From Apoda limacodes (Eukaryota > Arthropoda > Insecta > Lepidoptera > Limacodidae): a stretch of 64,000 nt of DNA. The position numbers and the translations under genes were made by a program. The notes under the pieces are model-generated. The model did no database searches, was not told the origin of the DNA, and saw nothing but the letters and a program-made list of their open reading frames with translations. This document shows, piece by piece, positions 1 to 11,620 of the stretch; positions within the stretch are counted from its first letter, which is position 1; each line of letters begins with the position of its first letter. The DNA is taken from NCBI GenBank assembly GCA_946406115.1, contig OX291561.1:2224273-2288272 (forward strand). The letters are read 5' to 3'.

Positions 1-418
1 TATGTTTCATAAAAATTCTAACGCAGCCGTAAGATGTAAACAGGATTACGAGAATAATAAGAATATGTTAGGTTATCGATTAACCTTTGCAAGTTTTTTT
101 ATGTTAAGCGGTTAAACGGATTAGAGACCTTGTCACAGTGATCTTTTGATACTTACCTTAATTTTCTGTCATAAAAAAATCTCAACAATGAAATAAATTT
201 TGTTTTTGCTATGTGAACTTATTGTAACCATGTTACACTTCAGTATTATTTTTGTTTCCTTTATATGCATATATATGTGTAGCTTATGTATCACATGTGT
301 ATTATTGGTTTTATATGTTACGTATGAATGTAGATATTTTTGCTTTTTAGGAATTTTATACGTATTTTTATATCTTAATAGTAGTTTATGAAACTGTCAT
401 TTAACAAGGGCTATTAAT
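1..418. other. AT-rich sequence, no gene seen
   Basis: Low-GC sequence with a 63-codon open frame (200-391) made of hydrophobic and cysteine-rich codons typical of translated TG/TA-rich DNA. It has no recognisable domain and I do not regard it as a gene. Confidence 0.5.
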
Positions 419-1023
419 TTGAAAGTTGAATATCCACTTGGCCTCTCTACGCCTTCGGTGTTGCCAATGCGCAATTATGAAGACCTCAGAGTATTTAATA
501 ATATATTAAAAGTAAAATCCCCGCGGTATATGGATCTCAGCATTGAGCATTTGCAACATGCTGGCATTCATGTACCAAGAGTCTTGGCTATGCTTTTTAA
601 TGTCTGCATTAGCTATTCTTATTTAGCAGAAGACCTAATGCGCACAGTGGTCGTTCCATTGTTAAAGAATTATTATTATTATATTAGTGACAGTTCGGAC
701 TAATGTAACTATAAGCCTATATCACAGGCGACAGTTATAGCCAAGGTGCTGGAAAGTCTCCTTGACAAAAACCTAGGTGAGCATTTAGATTTACTCGATT
801 GATCAGTTCGGCTACACGCTCGGGTTGTTACCACAAAGTGCGATCCTGTGCCTCAGGGTGTACTGTATACTACACGGCTCGTAAAACACCTGCTTGCTTT
901 CTAGACTTGTCCATAGCCTTCGATTTAATATCTTACAATTTATTATGGGATAAGCTGCAAAAAGAAATTTCTGTTCCGCCCCAGATTGTATTAATATTTA
1001 AATATTGGTACCATCGCATTTAA
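419..1023 (+). pseudogene. Decayed non-LTR retrotransposon reverse transcriptase fragment
   Basis: Two plus-strand frames (419-703 and 799-1023) and the stretch between them together resemble the fingers and palm of a LINE-type reverse transcriptase. The first frame has the block before motif 1 (LSIEHLQHAG, then LPEDLMRTVVVP-like SYLAEDLMRTVVVP). The linking frame near 710-790 reads like NYKPISQATVIAKVLESLLD, the equivalent of the conserved NYRPISL region. The second frame contains ACFLDLSIAFDLISYNLLWD, matching the FLDLSKAFD motif with the catalytic aspartate of motif A. At least two stops or frameshifts separate the parts. The endonuclease, the YADD motif and the 3' end are missing, so this is a dead 5'- and 3'-truncated copy. 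The wording resembles lepidopteran CR1/Jockey-group elements, but I cannot fix the clade. Confidence 0.85.
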
Positions 1024-2030
1024 GAATACTGTAAAGAATAATAGAAATAGTTAAGATGGACAAAGAAAAATAAATATGGTTGAGATTGACGAAAAAAAAT
1101 CGTTAAGTTGGACGAAGAATAAAAGAAATAGAATATTTGCGAGATTTTATATGTAGAATGTTTATACACAAGAGACGGTAAATGTGATTGACGATGCATT
1201 AAATTTAACATACAATTAATCATAATTTTCAAGACTACAATGCTTTTTATAACTATTAATTAACATATATCAGCAAAAACCTAAAGTGTTTCTACACCTA
1301 GAAATAACTTCTCGTGATGGAATAATAATATTGAAAACATATCAAAAATTACATTCCTAAATGAAAAAAGTCAGTGTAATAGTCGTTCTAAAACTACAGA
1401 TATTTTTTATGTTTTAACATCAAACCAAGGTTATTAAATAACATATTTCATAAGAATTCATTAAACGTTTCCAGAATCAGCAAGTTTGTTGAGTAATCCT
1501 CAAAATATAACAAATTCTTTTGATGTTTCTTCAGCGCTTAGGTTTGCATTAATTTCATTTTAGACCTAGTCTTAGAGTAATCACTTTGTGAATACTAGAT
1601 ACAATAGTAACAAATTATTTTCTACAATAATAATAAATTCTTTGTGAGACTAAGTTAGTTTGAAATTACTAATTTCACACTGACCTTTCTATTTCTTTCC
1701 CTTGACATTAAGGAATACAGTATAGTGTGATGTACTTTAAGAAAGGAAAGATTAGATTTTTGAAAGGTCGGCAATGCGCGAGTACTGTCCCCGGTGCTTT
1801 ACTTTTTGCTTTTATTTAATGTGTGTAAAATTTGAAGTCACACATTGTTTGTGCAATATAATCATACTACAGAGTAAGCATAGTTACATTTATTGTATTA
1901 ATTCCTTTATTTAGTAGTATACATTTTACCGCTATCCAAAGTTTTTTCTTGAAAAACATATTTCAATACCTAGTTAGATTAATAAATAGTTATACTATTT
2001 TAGTATTTCTGTTCAATTTGGTTTAGATCT
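1024..2030. other. AT-rich intergenic sequence
   Basis: Low-complexity A/G-rich sequence at 1030-1130, with loosely repeated GTTGGACGAAGAA-like words, then AT-rich DNA. No coding frame, RNA gene or clear repeat was recognised. Confidence 0.5.
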
Positions 2031-2640
2031 GCTGAGTGGACGTCTCGCCGCGTCATGTCTTGTCTGCTGGCAAGGAGCCAGTTGTATGCTGAATCATGTT
2101 TTTCGCATTTATAGCTGCTGCGTTGTCTGTCCTATTTTTCGGTATCGTAGCTCTTTAAAAATATTTTGATATGTGTTAGCTGGAGTACATGCAGTACACC
2201 AATGGCAGACGTCATCGGTCGTGGAGGGTTATACTTGTACGTTTACGCTGTTACGGGGTGTTTTAGAGTCAGACGGACGCTCAAGCGCGTCATAAAATGC
2301 TATCATCTATTTAGATGATGCTTTTTAGAGCCTTTGTAGACGTCAAGTTTTTTATCAGGCACAGGACCAATGAATGAACGGACTGCGCGTTGTGTCTTAT
2401 ATATAGGTTACGATGAGAGCGTGCCGGATGATGGACCGTCAATATTTATATTGGACGTTTTCCGCCGGTCCGTGTTGAAACGGATCGTCCGTCCTAAGAG
2501 CCCCTCTTCACAGACGCTCCGCCGAGCGTATACTTTGTACAACCATGGTTGCTATCCTATAACCCTGCTGATGATCCGTGACAGAGCGGGCGTCCGACGA
2601 GAACATAAAGCCTAGGGTAACTGAATGAACCAAGTGAGTC
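2031..2640. other. GC-richer island, origin unknown
   Basis: This segment is visibly richer in G and C, with many CpG steps, than its AT-rich surroundings. It contains an 81-codon plus-strand frame (2370-2615) starting MNERTARCVLYIGYDESVPD with no domain I recognise. On the minus strand a TATATATAAG motif lies around 2397-2407. It may be a piece of a transposon or an old exon plus promoter. The evidence is composition only. Confidence 0.3.
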
Positions 2641-3229
2641 GGTAATAACTTTTCAACACATTTGCTCATAAATTGGCTCTTATTTCACCGCTTTCAGGTC
2701 TTTACTGTTGTTTATAAAATATGCATCTTATTTAAGAAACTGAACTGCGCAAAGGGATTTTTTTTATGAAGGGATCAGTTTGTGAAACCACAACAAACAT
2801 AAAATAATTGATTTTAAATGTATTAGACATAATTTGAGAACAAACTTACTTACATGAATGGAATGAAAGGAAAGTTTCCATTATCTCGACTTCGGTCTTA
2901 AAACCGAAAAGCCGGACAGATCAGGCAGTTTAGTCGGACTATTGGGTAAAAAGGCTGAACATCTTTTGTTTTTTAGTCTTTTCACACACGCACACATATT
3001 TTTATCATTTACCATAAAATTTTCTAAATTCTAATGAAACAACAATACAATTGAATGAATCATCTTGCAAAATTTCAGCTAAATTGGATGCTCCGTTGCG
3101 GCAAGATAAAAAAAAAGAAACATACGTTAAAGTTGTTTCCGCCGGAACCTTTGACTTTTCTAGGATGAAAATGAATAGCCTTTGTCTTAATACTCTATCT
3201 CCATACCAAATTTTCCCGCTCTATCCAGT
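2641..3229. other. AT-rich sequence with weak transposon-tail similarity
   Basis: Mostly AT-rich. Around 2880-2960 the words CTTCGGTCTTAAAACCGAAA and GGACAGATCAGGCAG recall the tail region also seen at 10190-10290, which suggests an old related copy. A 63-codon frame at 3051-3242 has no recognisable features. Confidence 0.3.
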
Positions 3230-3395
3230 GGCTGCAGCGTGATTGAGTAACAAACAACTAAACATCCAAACTTTCGCATTTATAAGCTACTTTCATACCA
3301 ATTTTCACCAAAATTGGTACAGCTGTTTGAGCGTGAAGAAGTAACAAACAAACACACTCACAAACTTTCGCCTTTATAATATTAGTGTGATCTAA
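3230..3395 (+). repeat. Dispersed lepidopteran transposon 3' tail, two nested copies
   Basis: The phrase AAACTTTCGCATTTATAA (about 3270) recurs as AACTTTCGCCTTTATAATAT (about 3363), each preceded by GAGTAACAAACAA/AAGTAACAAACAAAC. The second copy ends in ATTAGTGTGA. This tail, with the preceding CCAATTTTCACCAAAATTGG, is a common dispersed signature in moth and butterfly genomes, probably the 3' end of an RTE-type LINE or a derived SINE. No coding part remains. Confidence 0.55.
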
Positions 3396-5032
3396 TATTC
3401 AGGCGGGCGAAGCGGAAACCAATACATAATAATAGAATAATTTAAAAAACTTAAACCAAAGCCGGACACTGTCTAATGTCTATAGTATGAGTATATTACT
3501 TATTGCATCAAAATTTCCTATTCAATTGAAACGCTGTAATTTCCAATGAGCATTTATATGATAATAAGTCGTAAGATCAGGGGTTGTAGACTAAGGGCAA
3601 CTCTACGGCTACATAGTATGTGAAACGTTGCGTCTCTACGTATGCGCTCTCGGTAAAAAACCAGAAACATCGTCTACACAGAGATTTAGAAATAGGTCTT
3701 CTTCAAACTTCGTATGCTGTAAAACATGATGGTATAGTTTCGGGGAAAAGCTTGTTATTAATAAAACTTTTTTCTTTCCCTTATTATTTTCAGCACTGGC
3801 ATAATGCTAGTAGTCCAAATCTCACAGCTAGAGACGGAAAAACTTGCACATTTTTCTCTCATTGAAAAAAAAATCTTAAACCAACACTGCCATAATTTTC
3901 CGAGATAGAATTTTCAAATAAAGGAATAAAAACCGTATGTACAGGTTGATATTTTCCTTTTCTAAACGATCTGTTTTCAGTGTTAGTGTCTCATTCAGTG
4001 CGGAAAAAATGTCTCTCCTCGTAGTTTATACTCAGACCGTGTCGCTGCGGGCGCCTACGTTATGGAGTTTACTGAAATACAGCGCTGTTTCAGGAAAATG
4101 GAGCGAATAAAATCAAACATAAAACCGATGTTCAGACGAGATACGCGGAAATATATTCTTCATAACCATTCATCGAAAAATAATTTAGCAACCGAGTTGT
4201 TTTTCAATTTTCCGAGACGTTTTACAAATATTCATTTGATTATAATTTACGCGTGTAAACAAAGCTTTGTCATTTTAAGTAAGCAATGTCTAACTAAGCG
4301 ATTTTGATATAAACAATCATATTTCTATTTTCTTACGTTACAATCCATTCAAACTTTTAAGTAATTACATTTAATATATTTGTTTTAAAAGAATATAGGC
4401 CAGAAAGAATTTTTTTTTTCAAAAAAAACACGCAAATCATTAGTCAATTTCATATACATTACAATGAGATGTATCTATTACATACCCCTTAAGGGGTTAT
4501 ACTACCTAAATTTCATTCTTTGGCAAAGGTGTCTCCGGATCCGCTGAACAGATCCGACTAAAATTTATTGACTGTGTTAAAGACACGACTAAATATCTTT
4601 TGTCCAATACTAAAAATCCTAAAGTAATCCATTTTTAATTGTTTTTTTTTTAAGTTTTGGCAACGCAAGCTTCAAGTTCTAAGTGCTATTAGTTTACAAC
4701 TTTGCTAAAGCATAGTCGTAATAGTTTTTTGAACCCTGAGCTGAAAAGCATTGTTTGATAACAAAGATGTGTAATAAACGATTAATTGATTTTATGTATT
4801 TCAATGAAAATTTCAGTGAATTGAGATATAGCTGCACTACTCACGCACGCTCAGTTACATATAGCATCGTTCTGGTTTTTACTCAAGTTTTCTTTCACGT
4901 AGTGCTGGCTCTTAAGTACGAGTAATTCATACCATAATCAAGCCATAAATTCTTGTATGGAATTTAACGTTGTGTAGTCACATTTAAATAATATTTTTGT
5001 CAACCACTTATAATGGACCTTCCATTGCCTAA
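3396..5032. other. AT-rich intergenic sequence
   Basis: Nothing convincing was recognised. Open frames at 3620-3865 and 4062-4307 (81 codons each) lack domains and splice context and are likely chance frames. Confidence 0.45.
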
Positions 5033-5130
5033 AGCCTTCACTTCCTAAATGACCAATTTTCAAAAGGACCACTTTCCAAGAGGACTATTCCCAAAACGAG
5101 CACTTTCCAAAAGGACCACTTCCAAATGGA
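5033..5130 (+). repeat. Degenerate 18-bp tandem repeat
   Basis: About five imperfect copies of a core like CACTTTCCAAAAGGAC follow one another (ACTTCCTAAATGACC, TTTTCAAAAGGACC, CTTTCCAAGAGGAC, CTTTCCAAAAGGAC, CTTCCAAATGGA). It is a small minisatellite with no coding role. Confidence 0.6.
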
Positions 5131-5352
5131 TAACTACTCAACAATTCGTACTATGTTGAAGATGCCTCAGAAACATCATGCCAAAGAATTAAAAACTATC
5201 GAAAAGTTAATTATATTTAAGTCTGGGTTGAGACATTTTTTGCGAAACAAAAGCTACTATACTGTAAAGAATTCTTAATTGATATTACATGTAATTAAGT
5301 AGTTAAGATTGTTAAGAGTTTAGTTTAAAAAAAATATTGGGGTAATTTTTTT

Positions 5353-5470
5353 TCATTTTTTTAACAGTGCACGATATTTTTGATCGAATGTTATATCAGC
5401 GTTTTTTGTTTTCTCAAAAAGGCTTTGTGTTAGTTTGTTATCTCGATATTTTCTTCTATGTTTTGAGTTT
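5353..5470 (-). pseudogene. Possible decayed exon
   Basis: Reading the minus strand, a pyrimidine-rich stretch ends in CATAG near 5457. An open frame follows with a hydrophilic sequence (KLTQSLFEKTKNADITFDQK) ending at a stop at 5353. The residue mix looks protein-like rather than random. No donor site or family was recognised. It may belong with the other minus-strand blocks upstream. Confidence 0.25.
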
Positions 5471-5621
5471 GTACAAAAACAGGAAAAGGTTCTCTCCGTG
5501 ACTCTGCACCCCCCTGTATAAACTCGGTGCCTCGCATTCAACTGTGCTTGCTCGTCGTCACAATTAAATTTATTGATTTGTCACTTAAGGGCCCTCTTAC
5601 AGCCCACTAGCGCCGCCATTT

Positions 5622-5917
5622 GATATCCTTAATTTACTCTTCGTAGAAAACGAATTTCTAAAATTCAAACGTCGCAAATATAAAGCTGGTCATAAGCTAT
5701 TTTTAGATAGTTTAATGTATTTTCTACATAATATCTGTGAGCTGTAGTTAGCATTTCTGCTAAAAACGGCCACTTTTAGCAGAAATGCCAAGTACAACTC
5801 AGAGATATTATTTAGAAACTATATAAAACCTTCTAAAAATAGCTTATGACCAGCTTTATATTTGCGACATTTGGATTTTAGAAATTCGTTTTCCACGAAG
5901 AGTAAATTGAGGATATC
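5622..5917. mobile_element. Foldback hairpin, MITE-like
   Basis: The two arms (about 5622-5766 and 5772-5917) are near-perfect reverse complements around a loop of under 10 bases (AACGGCCAC region). The outer ends read GATATCC and GGATATC. The inner stem is GCATTTCTGCTAAAA paired with TTTTAGCAGAAATGC. Arm mismatches are few, so transcription would give a stem of about 145 bp. Large perfect foldbacks in insect intergenic DNA are usually MITEs or foldback elements. I could not see a clear target duplication. Weaker similarity outside the arms (TAGCGCCGCCATTT against TAGCAGCTAACTT in reverse complement) suggests the original element was longer. Confidence 0.8.
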
Positions 5918-6211
5918 TAAGTTAGCTGCTATATGCACCTTAACTGATCTTTTAATAGTGTAAAAAGTCGATAATATGTCTTTGCAGATTTATTTGGGAG
6001 CAGGGCCTAGGTGACTATAATGTTTGAAGTGCTTTTGTTGAATGGTGGAAAGGTGAATGCTGTATTTTTGATAAAATGGTGAACAATACCTAACAGTGCC
6101 ATGCCCATAGACACATAGAACGAGCCGCGTTTATTGTATCCACTGTTATACAAAAGATACTATTTGGTAAGGCAGTTGCTATTTTCACACCAGAAAATGA
6201 CTACCCGATTT

Positions 6212-6428
6212 TTACTCTCTTCTGTAGGTATCAATTGTATTTTTTAAATTGCTCTCGTAAATAAGCTGAACGGTTTCCATATTGTTCCAAACATGTTGCT
6301 TATATTTATCGATAAAATGTAGTTTCTCATTTCGCTTACTATCTCTCTTAAAATCTTTGTACTGGTCAAGCATCATTGAAACAGAGCGCGATTTACGGTT
6401 TTCAAACTTCCACAAAGACACTTGTACA
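6212..6428 (-). pseudogene. Exon-like block, unidentified protein
   Basis: On the minus strand an AT/T-rich tract ending TTTTTCAAATTAG (AG at 6430-6429) is followed by an open frame of about 70 residues. It is highly charged (SLWKFENRKSRSVSMMLDQY at its start, ending NTIDTYRRE). A possible donor GA|GTAAAA lies at 6216; otherwise the frame ends at the TAA at 6212. The composition is that of a real protein, possibly helical. I recognise no family. It lies in the same orientation as the exon-like blocks from 7048 to 13259 and may belong to the same decayed gene. Confidence 0.45.
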
Positions 6429-7047
6429 CTAATTTGAAAAATAATATAAATTCTAAAAATCATTAGATTTTAAATAATGAATATATTTGTCATTGTAACT
6501 ATGCAAAGATTTATAAGCATCGGTTCTATTGAAAAGTTATGATTTTATGTTTTGGGCCATATACATAGGAGCCATTGATATGTATTCGTAGATTTAACTC
6601 AACAGCCATTGCTAGTAAAATCCTCAAGGTGCTGTGTCTAACTACTGAAGAAAATGTTTAAACTTAATAATAACTTATTAATAATAAAAGTAACTTAAAC
6701 ATAATTTTTTGTTTGTAATAACCAAAGTATGACTATTGTTTACAGTTTGTAACTAAGACATCACTGTAGGTACTTGTCTAGTGTTTGTCTATATTTTTTT
6801 TTTAAATGATTCAACTTTGCCCATAGACTAAATGCAACACACAGACAAGACTCAACGTGGCTTCCAGTACGAAATGACAATCATGTACTTTAGTGCAGAT
6901 TTGGCATTAGAATATCCAATTACATTCTAATAACTTAACTTTGTAGGTATATTAACGTTGATAAGAACGATGTGAAAGATTTTTATCCCAACATTTTATA
7001 TAAAGCCTAATCTCCAATTGTAGCATGATTTGAGCTTGACAGTCTTA

Positions 7048-7180
7048 ACTTCTTGTTTCTAAATCAAAACGCAAGTAAGGAGCAAGCTTTGTGAAAAATC
7101 ACTGTGGAGAGACACAGGAGGTTGCGGGAGTGAGCAATACATCGTCCTCACTAGACTGCCACGAAGCCGCGGTGCCGCAA
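7048..7180 (-). pseudogene. Exon-like block with in-frame stop
   Basis: A good 3' splice site (TATATTTCAG, AG at 7182-7181 on the minus strand) opens a frame CGTAASWQSSEDDVLLTPAT followed by SCVSPQ. A TGA at 7099-7101 then interrupts it, after which the frame continues FFTKLAPYLRFDLETRS to 7048. The sequence CCACA|GTGATT just before the TGA could be a donor, in which case the exon ends near 7103. The function is unknown. Confidence 0.4.
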
Positions 7181-7970
7181 CTGAAATATACGAGCTACTT
7201 TGCTTTACGAAATGGAATTGTTTTTCCTTCTTCGTTATTTTAGGTAAGTTTTATTAACAAGCAAGAACGCATGAGAGAACACGATTCGCGGTGCCTAGCA
7301 GCGTGTGTCATACACACAAATTTTTCATTTGTCTTATTACGTTTGTGTGAGTATATTTGTATGTTTGCATAGATATAATAAAACTGACTGAAAACATATC
7401 AATCAATTAATTTTCATCACACTGACCTAAGACCTTAATTACTCCTACGGGTTTTTGTTTGTAAATTTTACTTTTATCTAAGTTCATAAAACTCACGAGC
7501 GGTGATGACGCACTTATTCTATCAAATATGTATAAAAGCTGTTCTAAAGTATATATTTCAACTTCAGCCAAAACTCTGATTCATAAATTCTCTAGATATA
7601 CTCGTATTATTGCTATTCCCGCCATTTCGATTGTGTTTTTATCGTTAGCGCAAATGTGATTTAAAAAATTGTGTGTAACACAGATGGTACGGATATTAAA
7701 AACTCAAGTCGTTTAAGCCTCTGGTTTTAGAATTCTGAATAGCCTCTCGTTAGTAATTTTTTTTACTACCCTTAATAAAGAATGTGCTATGGTGTTTTTA
7801 TTTTATTGATTATTAAATCTATTAGCAGAATACGACGTAATTATATTTATTTACACTTAATCGCAACCAACATTTAAACATAAAGTTTATTTGTCTTTTA
7901 CTTGGATAATTAGTTTTCTTTTCGTAGACAACATATCGCACTCTATGTTTTTTTTTAATGCTACAAACAT

Positions 7971-8176
7971 TTGAATAAAAGTAAAACGTATCTATACTGT
8001 GAACACGGAGATAGTTTCACTTTGAGCCTGTCGTTTCTCAACACGAGCGGAATTTCATTTGTAGAGCGGACACATTATTCAGGAGCTGTTTGTGTCTCGC
8101 AGCACAACGATGCTTATTGCGTTTCTTTTACCTTGTACCTGGTGACTTGTTCATTGTTCAGCAGAAATGTAAGTTC
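7971..8176 (+). other. Plus-strand open frame ending at a GTAAGT donor
   Basis: An open frame without a recognised domain ends in AGCAGAAAT|GTAAGTTCG (donor at 8169), a near-consensus 5' splice site. It is the only exon-like block on the plus strand. The opposite strand has several stops here. It may be a chance combination. Confidence 0.2.
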
Positions 8177-8364
8177 GTTATGGTTTTTAAATTTATGGCA
8201 TTTGGTAAAATTTCCATGTTTTCATTAATATTTTCAAATATCAAATATAAATTAATATTTTGAAAATTGAAGTATTACAAGTAGGTATTTGATGTAGTGG
8301 TATTTTTCATGTTTATGCTGGAGGACAATACTAACTTGAGTTATATTAGTTCATTACAGGTCAA

Positions 8365-8568
8365 ATCAGTTCTTCACAATACACATTGTGATCAGTTCTT
8401 CACAGTACAAATTGTGATCAGTTTCTTACAGTACACATTGTGATCAGTTGTTCACAGTCCAAATTGTGATCAGTTTCTTACAGTACACATTGTGATCCGT
8501 TCTTCACAGTACACATTGTGATCCGTTCTTCACAGTACACATTGTGATCAGTTCTTCACAGTGCACAT
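8365..8568 (+). repeat. 26-bp tandem array, about 8 copies
   Basis: Eight monomers of 25-26 bp share the pattern ATCAGTTCTTCACAGTACAC plus ATTGTG, with small variants (CAGTTTCTTACAGT, TCCGTTCTTCACAG). The monomers are contiguous with no unique spacers, so this is a minisatellite and not a CRISPR array. Confidence 0.9.
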
Positions 8569-8727
8569 CCGCAGTAATGCTCATGCCAATCAATAAGACA
8601 CTGTTATTTATCAAACAGTGACCATCATTTTTTTTGTTTTTCGTTTCGGACTTTGCTTAGGTTTGCCTAACCAGTTTGGCCAACATGATGAGCGCTTACG
8701 ACTGTCAAAAATGGATTTTATTTTTTG

Positions 8728-8947
8728 TCAAACAAGCTTTTGCACAATTTTGCTACAATAGCCACGTAGATTTGTTACATTAGCCACGTAGAATTCCGTT
8801 ATAGTAAACAATTGTTTTAAAGATTTAGGGTTCATATCACAATGAGACAGAACATTACGTAGCTGAATTGAACTCCCGTGCTTTATCCCTAATGCAAATC
8901 GTTGTTGAAATACTGTTTGTCCTTTTGAAGATGTGCATCTATAATAA
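8728..8947 (-). pseudogene. Exon-like block, possible terminal exon
   Basis: On the minus strand ATTGCATTACAG (AG at 8949-8948) is followed by a frame of about 70 residues beginning YYRCTSSKGQTVFQQRFALG and continuing with LRNVLSHCDMNPKSLKQLFT. It ends at a TGA at 8728-8730. An AATAAA motif occurs a few bases after the stop, so this could be the last exon of a gene. There are no internal stops and the codon content is protein-like. The protein family was not recognised. Whether it joins the blocks upstream cannot be decided by eye. Confidence 0.45.
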
Positions 8948-9175
8948 CTGTAATGCAATTATTGCAATAAATATTATCTCATAGAAACAATTAAGGGTAA
9001 GACTACACCTATCGTCTAAATGAAAGTAAATTACAAAAAAGCAAGTTACTCCCATATCGTGTTTATAAATGGGTATTTTTTCATGCTGTGATTATTTTAA
9101 CCCTAAACTCATATGTTTTTTTAAAATAAAGTTTAAAAAAAAAGTACTTAAATAGATGCAGTCTCTAAAATTTTA

Positions 9176-9283
9176 GATCAGACTGTTTTGTTGAAACTTT
9201 ATGTAAATTCTGTGGTACGCGACTGAGCTCGCTAAGCCAATTACAGGAACGCTTTTGTACACGGGGTAAACTCGGTTAACCAA
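9176..9283 (-). pseudogene. Exon-like block
   Basis: The acceptor CCATTTATACAG (AG at 9285-9284 on the minus strand) opens the frame LVNRVYPVYKSVPVIGLASS, which continues SVAYHRIYIKFQQ to a stop at 9173-9175. The block is short but keeps a clean acceptor and a protein-like frame. No donor is obvious. Confidence 0.3.
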
Positions 9284-10179
9284 CTGTATAAATGGAGATC
9301 AGTGAACACCCACACAAAAATGTTTAGTATTATTTCAAAACTTAAAAATCAATGCCAAAAACAATATTTCTTTATCCATGTATATTTTAAATGATTTATG
9401 CATAAATTGTTAAACCTTTATTTAAAATCAAGTCCAAGTTTGAAACTATAGGGCGATATAGTCATAAAATCATGTTTCTCAAAAAAATACTTCTTACCGC
9501 CTCCGAAAAAAAAAAATTTAACTTAAAGATTAGTTGGAACATGTCCCTGTTCGTCCGTTATGTCGCACGCACGTAATGTCGCAGAAAAGAAACAACTGTT
9601 AAAAACGTAAAATTTTCTTTTGTTATTTCTTTGTGAGGGTTCTAGGTTCTACGTTACATATGTGTTGATTGCTCCGTATGTGTTTCCCTACGGCCAAACT
9701 ACTATAAATATTAGCATACTATTTTTAATTGTAGTATTTATTATAGTATTGATTATTATTGTTAATTTGAACATGATAGTCCCAAAATTTTACGCTAATC
9801 GAAATGTATAAAAATTAGTCCAGTGCAAGTCCATTTAATTTTAAATTATAAATTACGCACCCTTGGATTGGATTAGATACCGTTCACAATATAAACTAAA
9901 GTATAACTTTTACTCTTAATAATCTAGACCATTTTAACTAGATGGCGCATATATGTTAATGGCCCGAGCCCGTCTCACGCTTCGCCGATTTTTATTATTT
10001 GTTTATATCCTGTTGAGCGCACACTACAATCACTGCGATTTTAAAGCTTTTATATATTGTTGTTTTGATGATAGTGCAAAAACAACAAAAACGTGTTGCT
10101 TGTATGGAGAACGCCCGTAAACACATAGTTTTTGAACTTTTCAATATTTGTTACGTAATCCGCCATTATAATACATATT

Positions 10180-10290
10180 CTGTGAAAATTTTCAAACTTC
10201 TACCTACTTCGGTCTAAAAGATAGAGCCCTCGAAAGGTCAGACAGACAGGCAAACATCGTGGGCTTAGTAATAGGGCTCCGTTATCACCC
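10180..10290 (+). repeat. Short dispersed transposon tail
   Basis: It contains CTTCGGTCTAAAAGATAGAG, GGTCAGACAGACAGGCAAAC and TCGTGGGCTTAGTAATAGGG. The string of CAGACAGACAGG followed by TTAGTAATAGGGCTCCG is a characteristic 3' segment of a very common lepidopteran LINE/SINE group, also present at 10840-10890. It is non-coding. Confidence 0.55.
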
Positions 10291-10497
10291 ATTGAGTTTG
10301 GAATTCTAAAAACGCAAATCCTAGAGTAAACCATAAAAGTTAAGTTACAACAAAAAAGTATGAACTGATAAAATATCTAAAGTGTTTTTATAAAAATCAT
10401 CTGAAGGGTATCATTTGCTAAATTTCCGTTTAGTTCTTAAAAAATATAAGGTAAAATTTCCAACAAATATCATCAAATTCAGAATTTCTTCCTTTAG

Positions 10498-10915
10498 TAA
10501 CGGCCAAGTGCGAGTCGAACTCACGAAGGGTTTTCTAACCATTATCTATAAAAACTTTGTATGGGAGCCCCCCTTAAATATTTGTAGTCTTTTAATTTAG
10601 TTATTCATTTTGAAAGTGAATATATAACTAAATAATCTGTAAATATTTCAGGCGTCTTACTGTTGCCGTTATCTATTTCGAGCAAAAACGAGCAAAAAAA
10701 TCACGTTTGTTGAATGGAAGCCTACTTAAATATATATTTTATTTTATTTTTAGTATTCATTGTTATAGCGGCAACAGAAATACATCATCCGTGTCAAATT
10801 TCAACTGTGTAACTATCACGGTTCATGAGATACAGCCTGGTGACAGACGAACGGACGGACAGCGAAGTCTCAGTAATAGTCTCCCGTTTGTATCCTTTGG
10901 GTAGGAAACCCTAAA
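10498..10915 (+). mobile_element. Non-autonomous lepidopteran SINE/LINE-tail element
   Basis: The copy begins CGGCCAAGTGCGAGTCGAAC, passes through ACTTTGTATGGGAGCC and GTTATAGCGGCAACAGAAAT, and ends with ATGAGATACAGCCTGGTGAC, ACGGACGGACAGCG and GGTAGGAAACCCTAAA. From general knowledge this exact succession of phrases is one of the most abundant dispersed repeats of moths and butterflies. Here it is about 420 bp, moderately decayed and non-coding. It is a main reason for assigning the window to Lepidoptera. Confidence 0.75.
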
Positions 10916-11371
10916 GAGCGACAAATTTATACTTTTTACACTATGAGCTTAACATTAATAATTTGTTTCCAAAAAAGCTTACAGTACACACAAAAGCCAA
11001 AGGTTTCTTAAAATGAATGGGTCACATTGTCTCATAATAGCTACTAATACGCCACAAGCCCTCGTTAGCTAAAAAGCTTATATTTATATACATTAATAAT
11101 GGGTAACAATGAGCAATTTTCTTAGCGTTGTTGACGTCAGAATTTAACAAACGTTTATTTGTACCTGAGAGACCATTAAAAAGGGCTTACCTTTGTCGTT
11201 ATAAGAGTTTAACGGATGCTTTACGAATACGAGTTGGATAATTGTTTATAATGTTATAAACATTTTATGAATTTACCTCAGTATAAAAATATATAATGCA
11301 AATTATTCTAAAAATACTACATATCTTAAAAATTTCTTGATACGGTAATATGTAACGGTACCTACTAGCCT

Positions 11372-11620
11372 TTATAGATTGTGTTGGCCTACGTTCAGAA
11401 ACCTTTTATTGAAATTTGGAAAAAAACGAGCCAATACATACAAAAGGTCGGGTGACTCGTGGTTCCTTCGGTCAGAGAAACCATGGCTTCTTTTAATTTC
11501 TCTCAACAAGTTCTCGTGGAACGACAGTTCCCGCAGTGCCCCCGCTAAGACTTCAGACTCTCTTAATATATTTTCATTATACGTTGTGGAATTCGGCCGT
11601 TGTTAACAAACTCAAGCTGG
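11372..11620 (-). pseudogene. Exon-like block with frameshift
   Basis: A near-ideal 3' splice site (TTGTTTTCTTCAG, AG at 11622-11621 on the minus strand) precedes a protein-like frame. The first part reads SLSLLTTAEFHNV. A one-frame shift near 11578 then moves to NENILRESEVLAGALRELSF and continues HENLLREIKRSHGFSDRRNH to a TAA at 11372. Both parts read like the same helical, charged protein. The shift at a single point indicates a decayed exon or a sequencing indel. I do not recognise the family. Confidence 0.5.

Noticed and set aside
2370..2615. 81-codon frame as a gene
   Set aside because: No domain, no splice context and no neighbouring coding signal; only its GC content stands out.
8365..8568. 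CRISPR-like array
   Set aside because: Monomers are contiguous 26-mers without unique spacers, in a eukaryotic genome.
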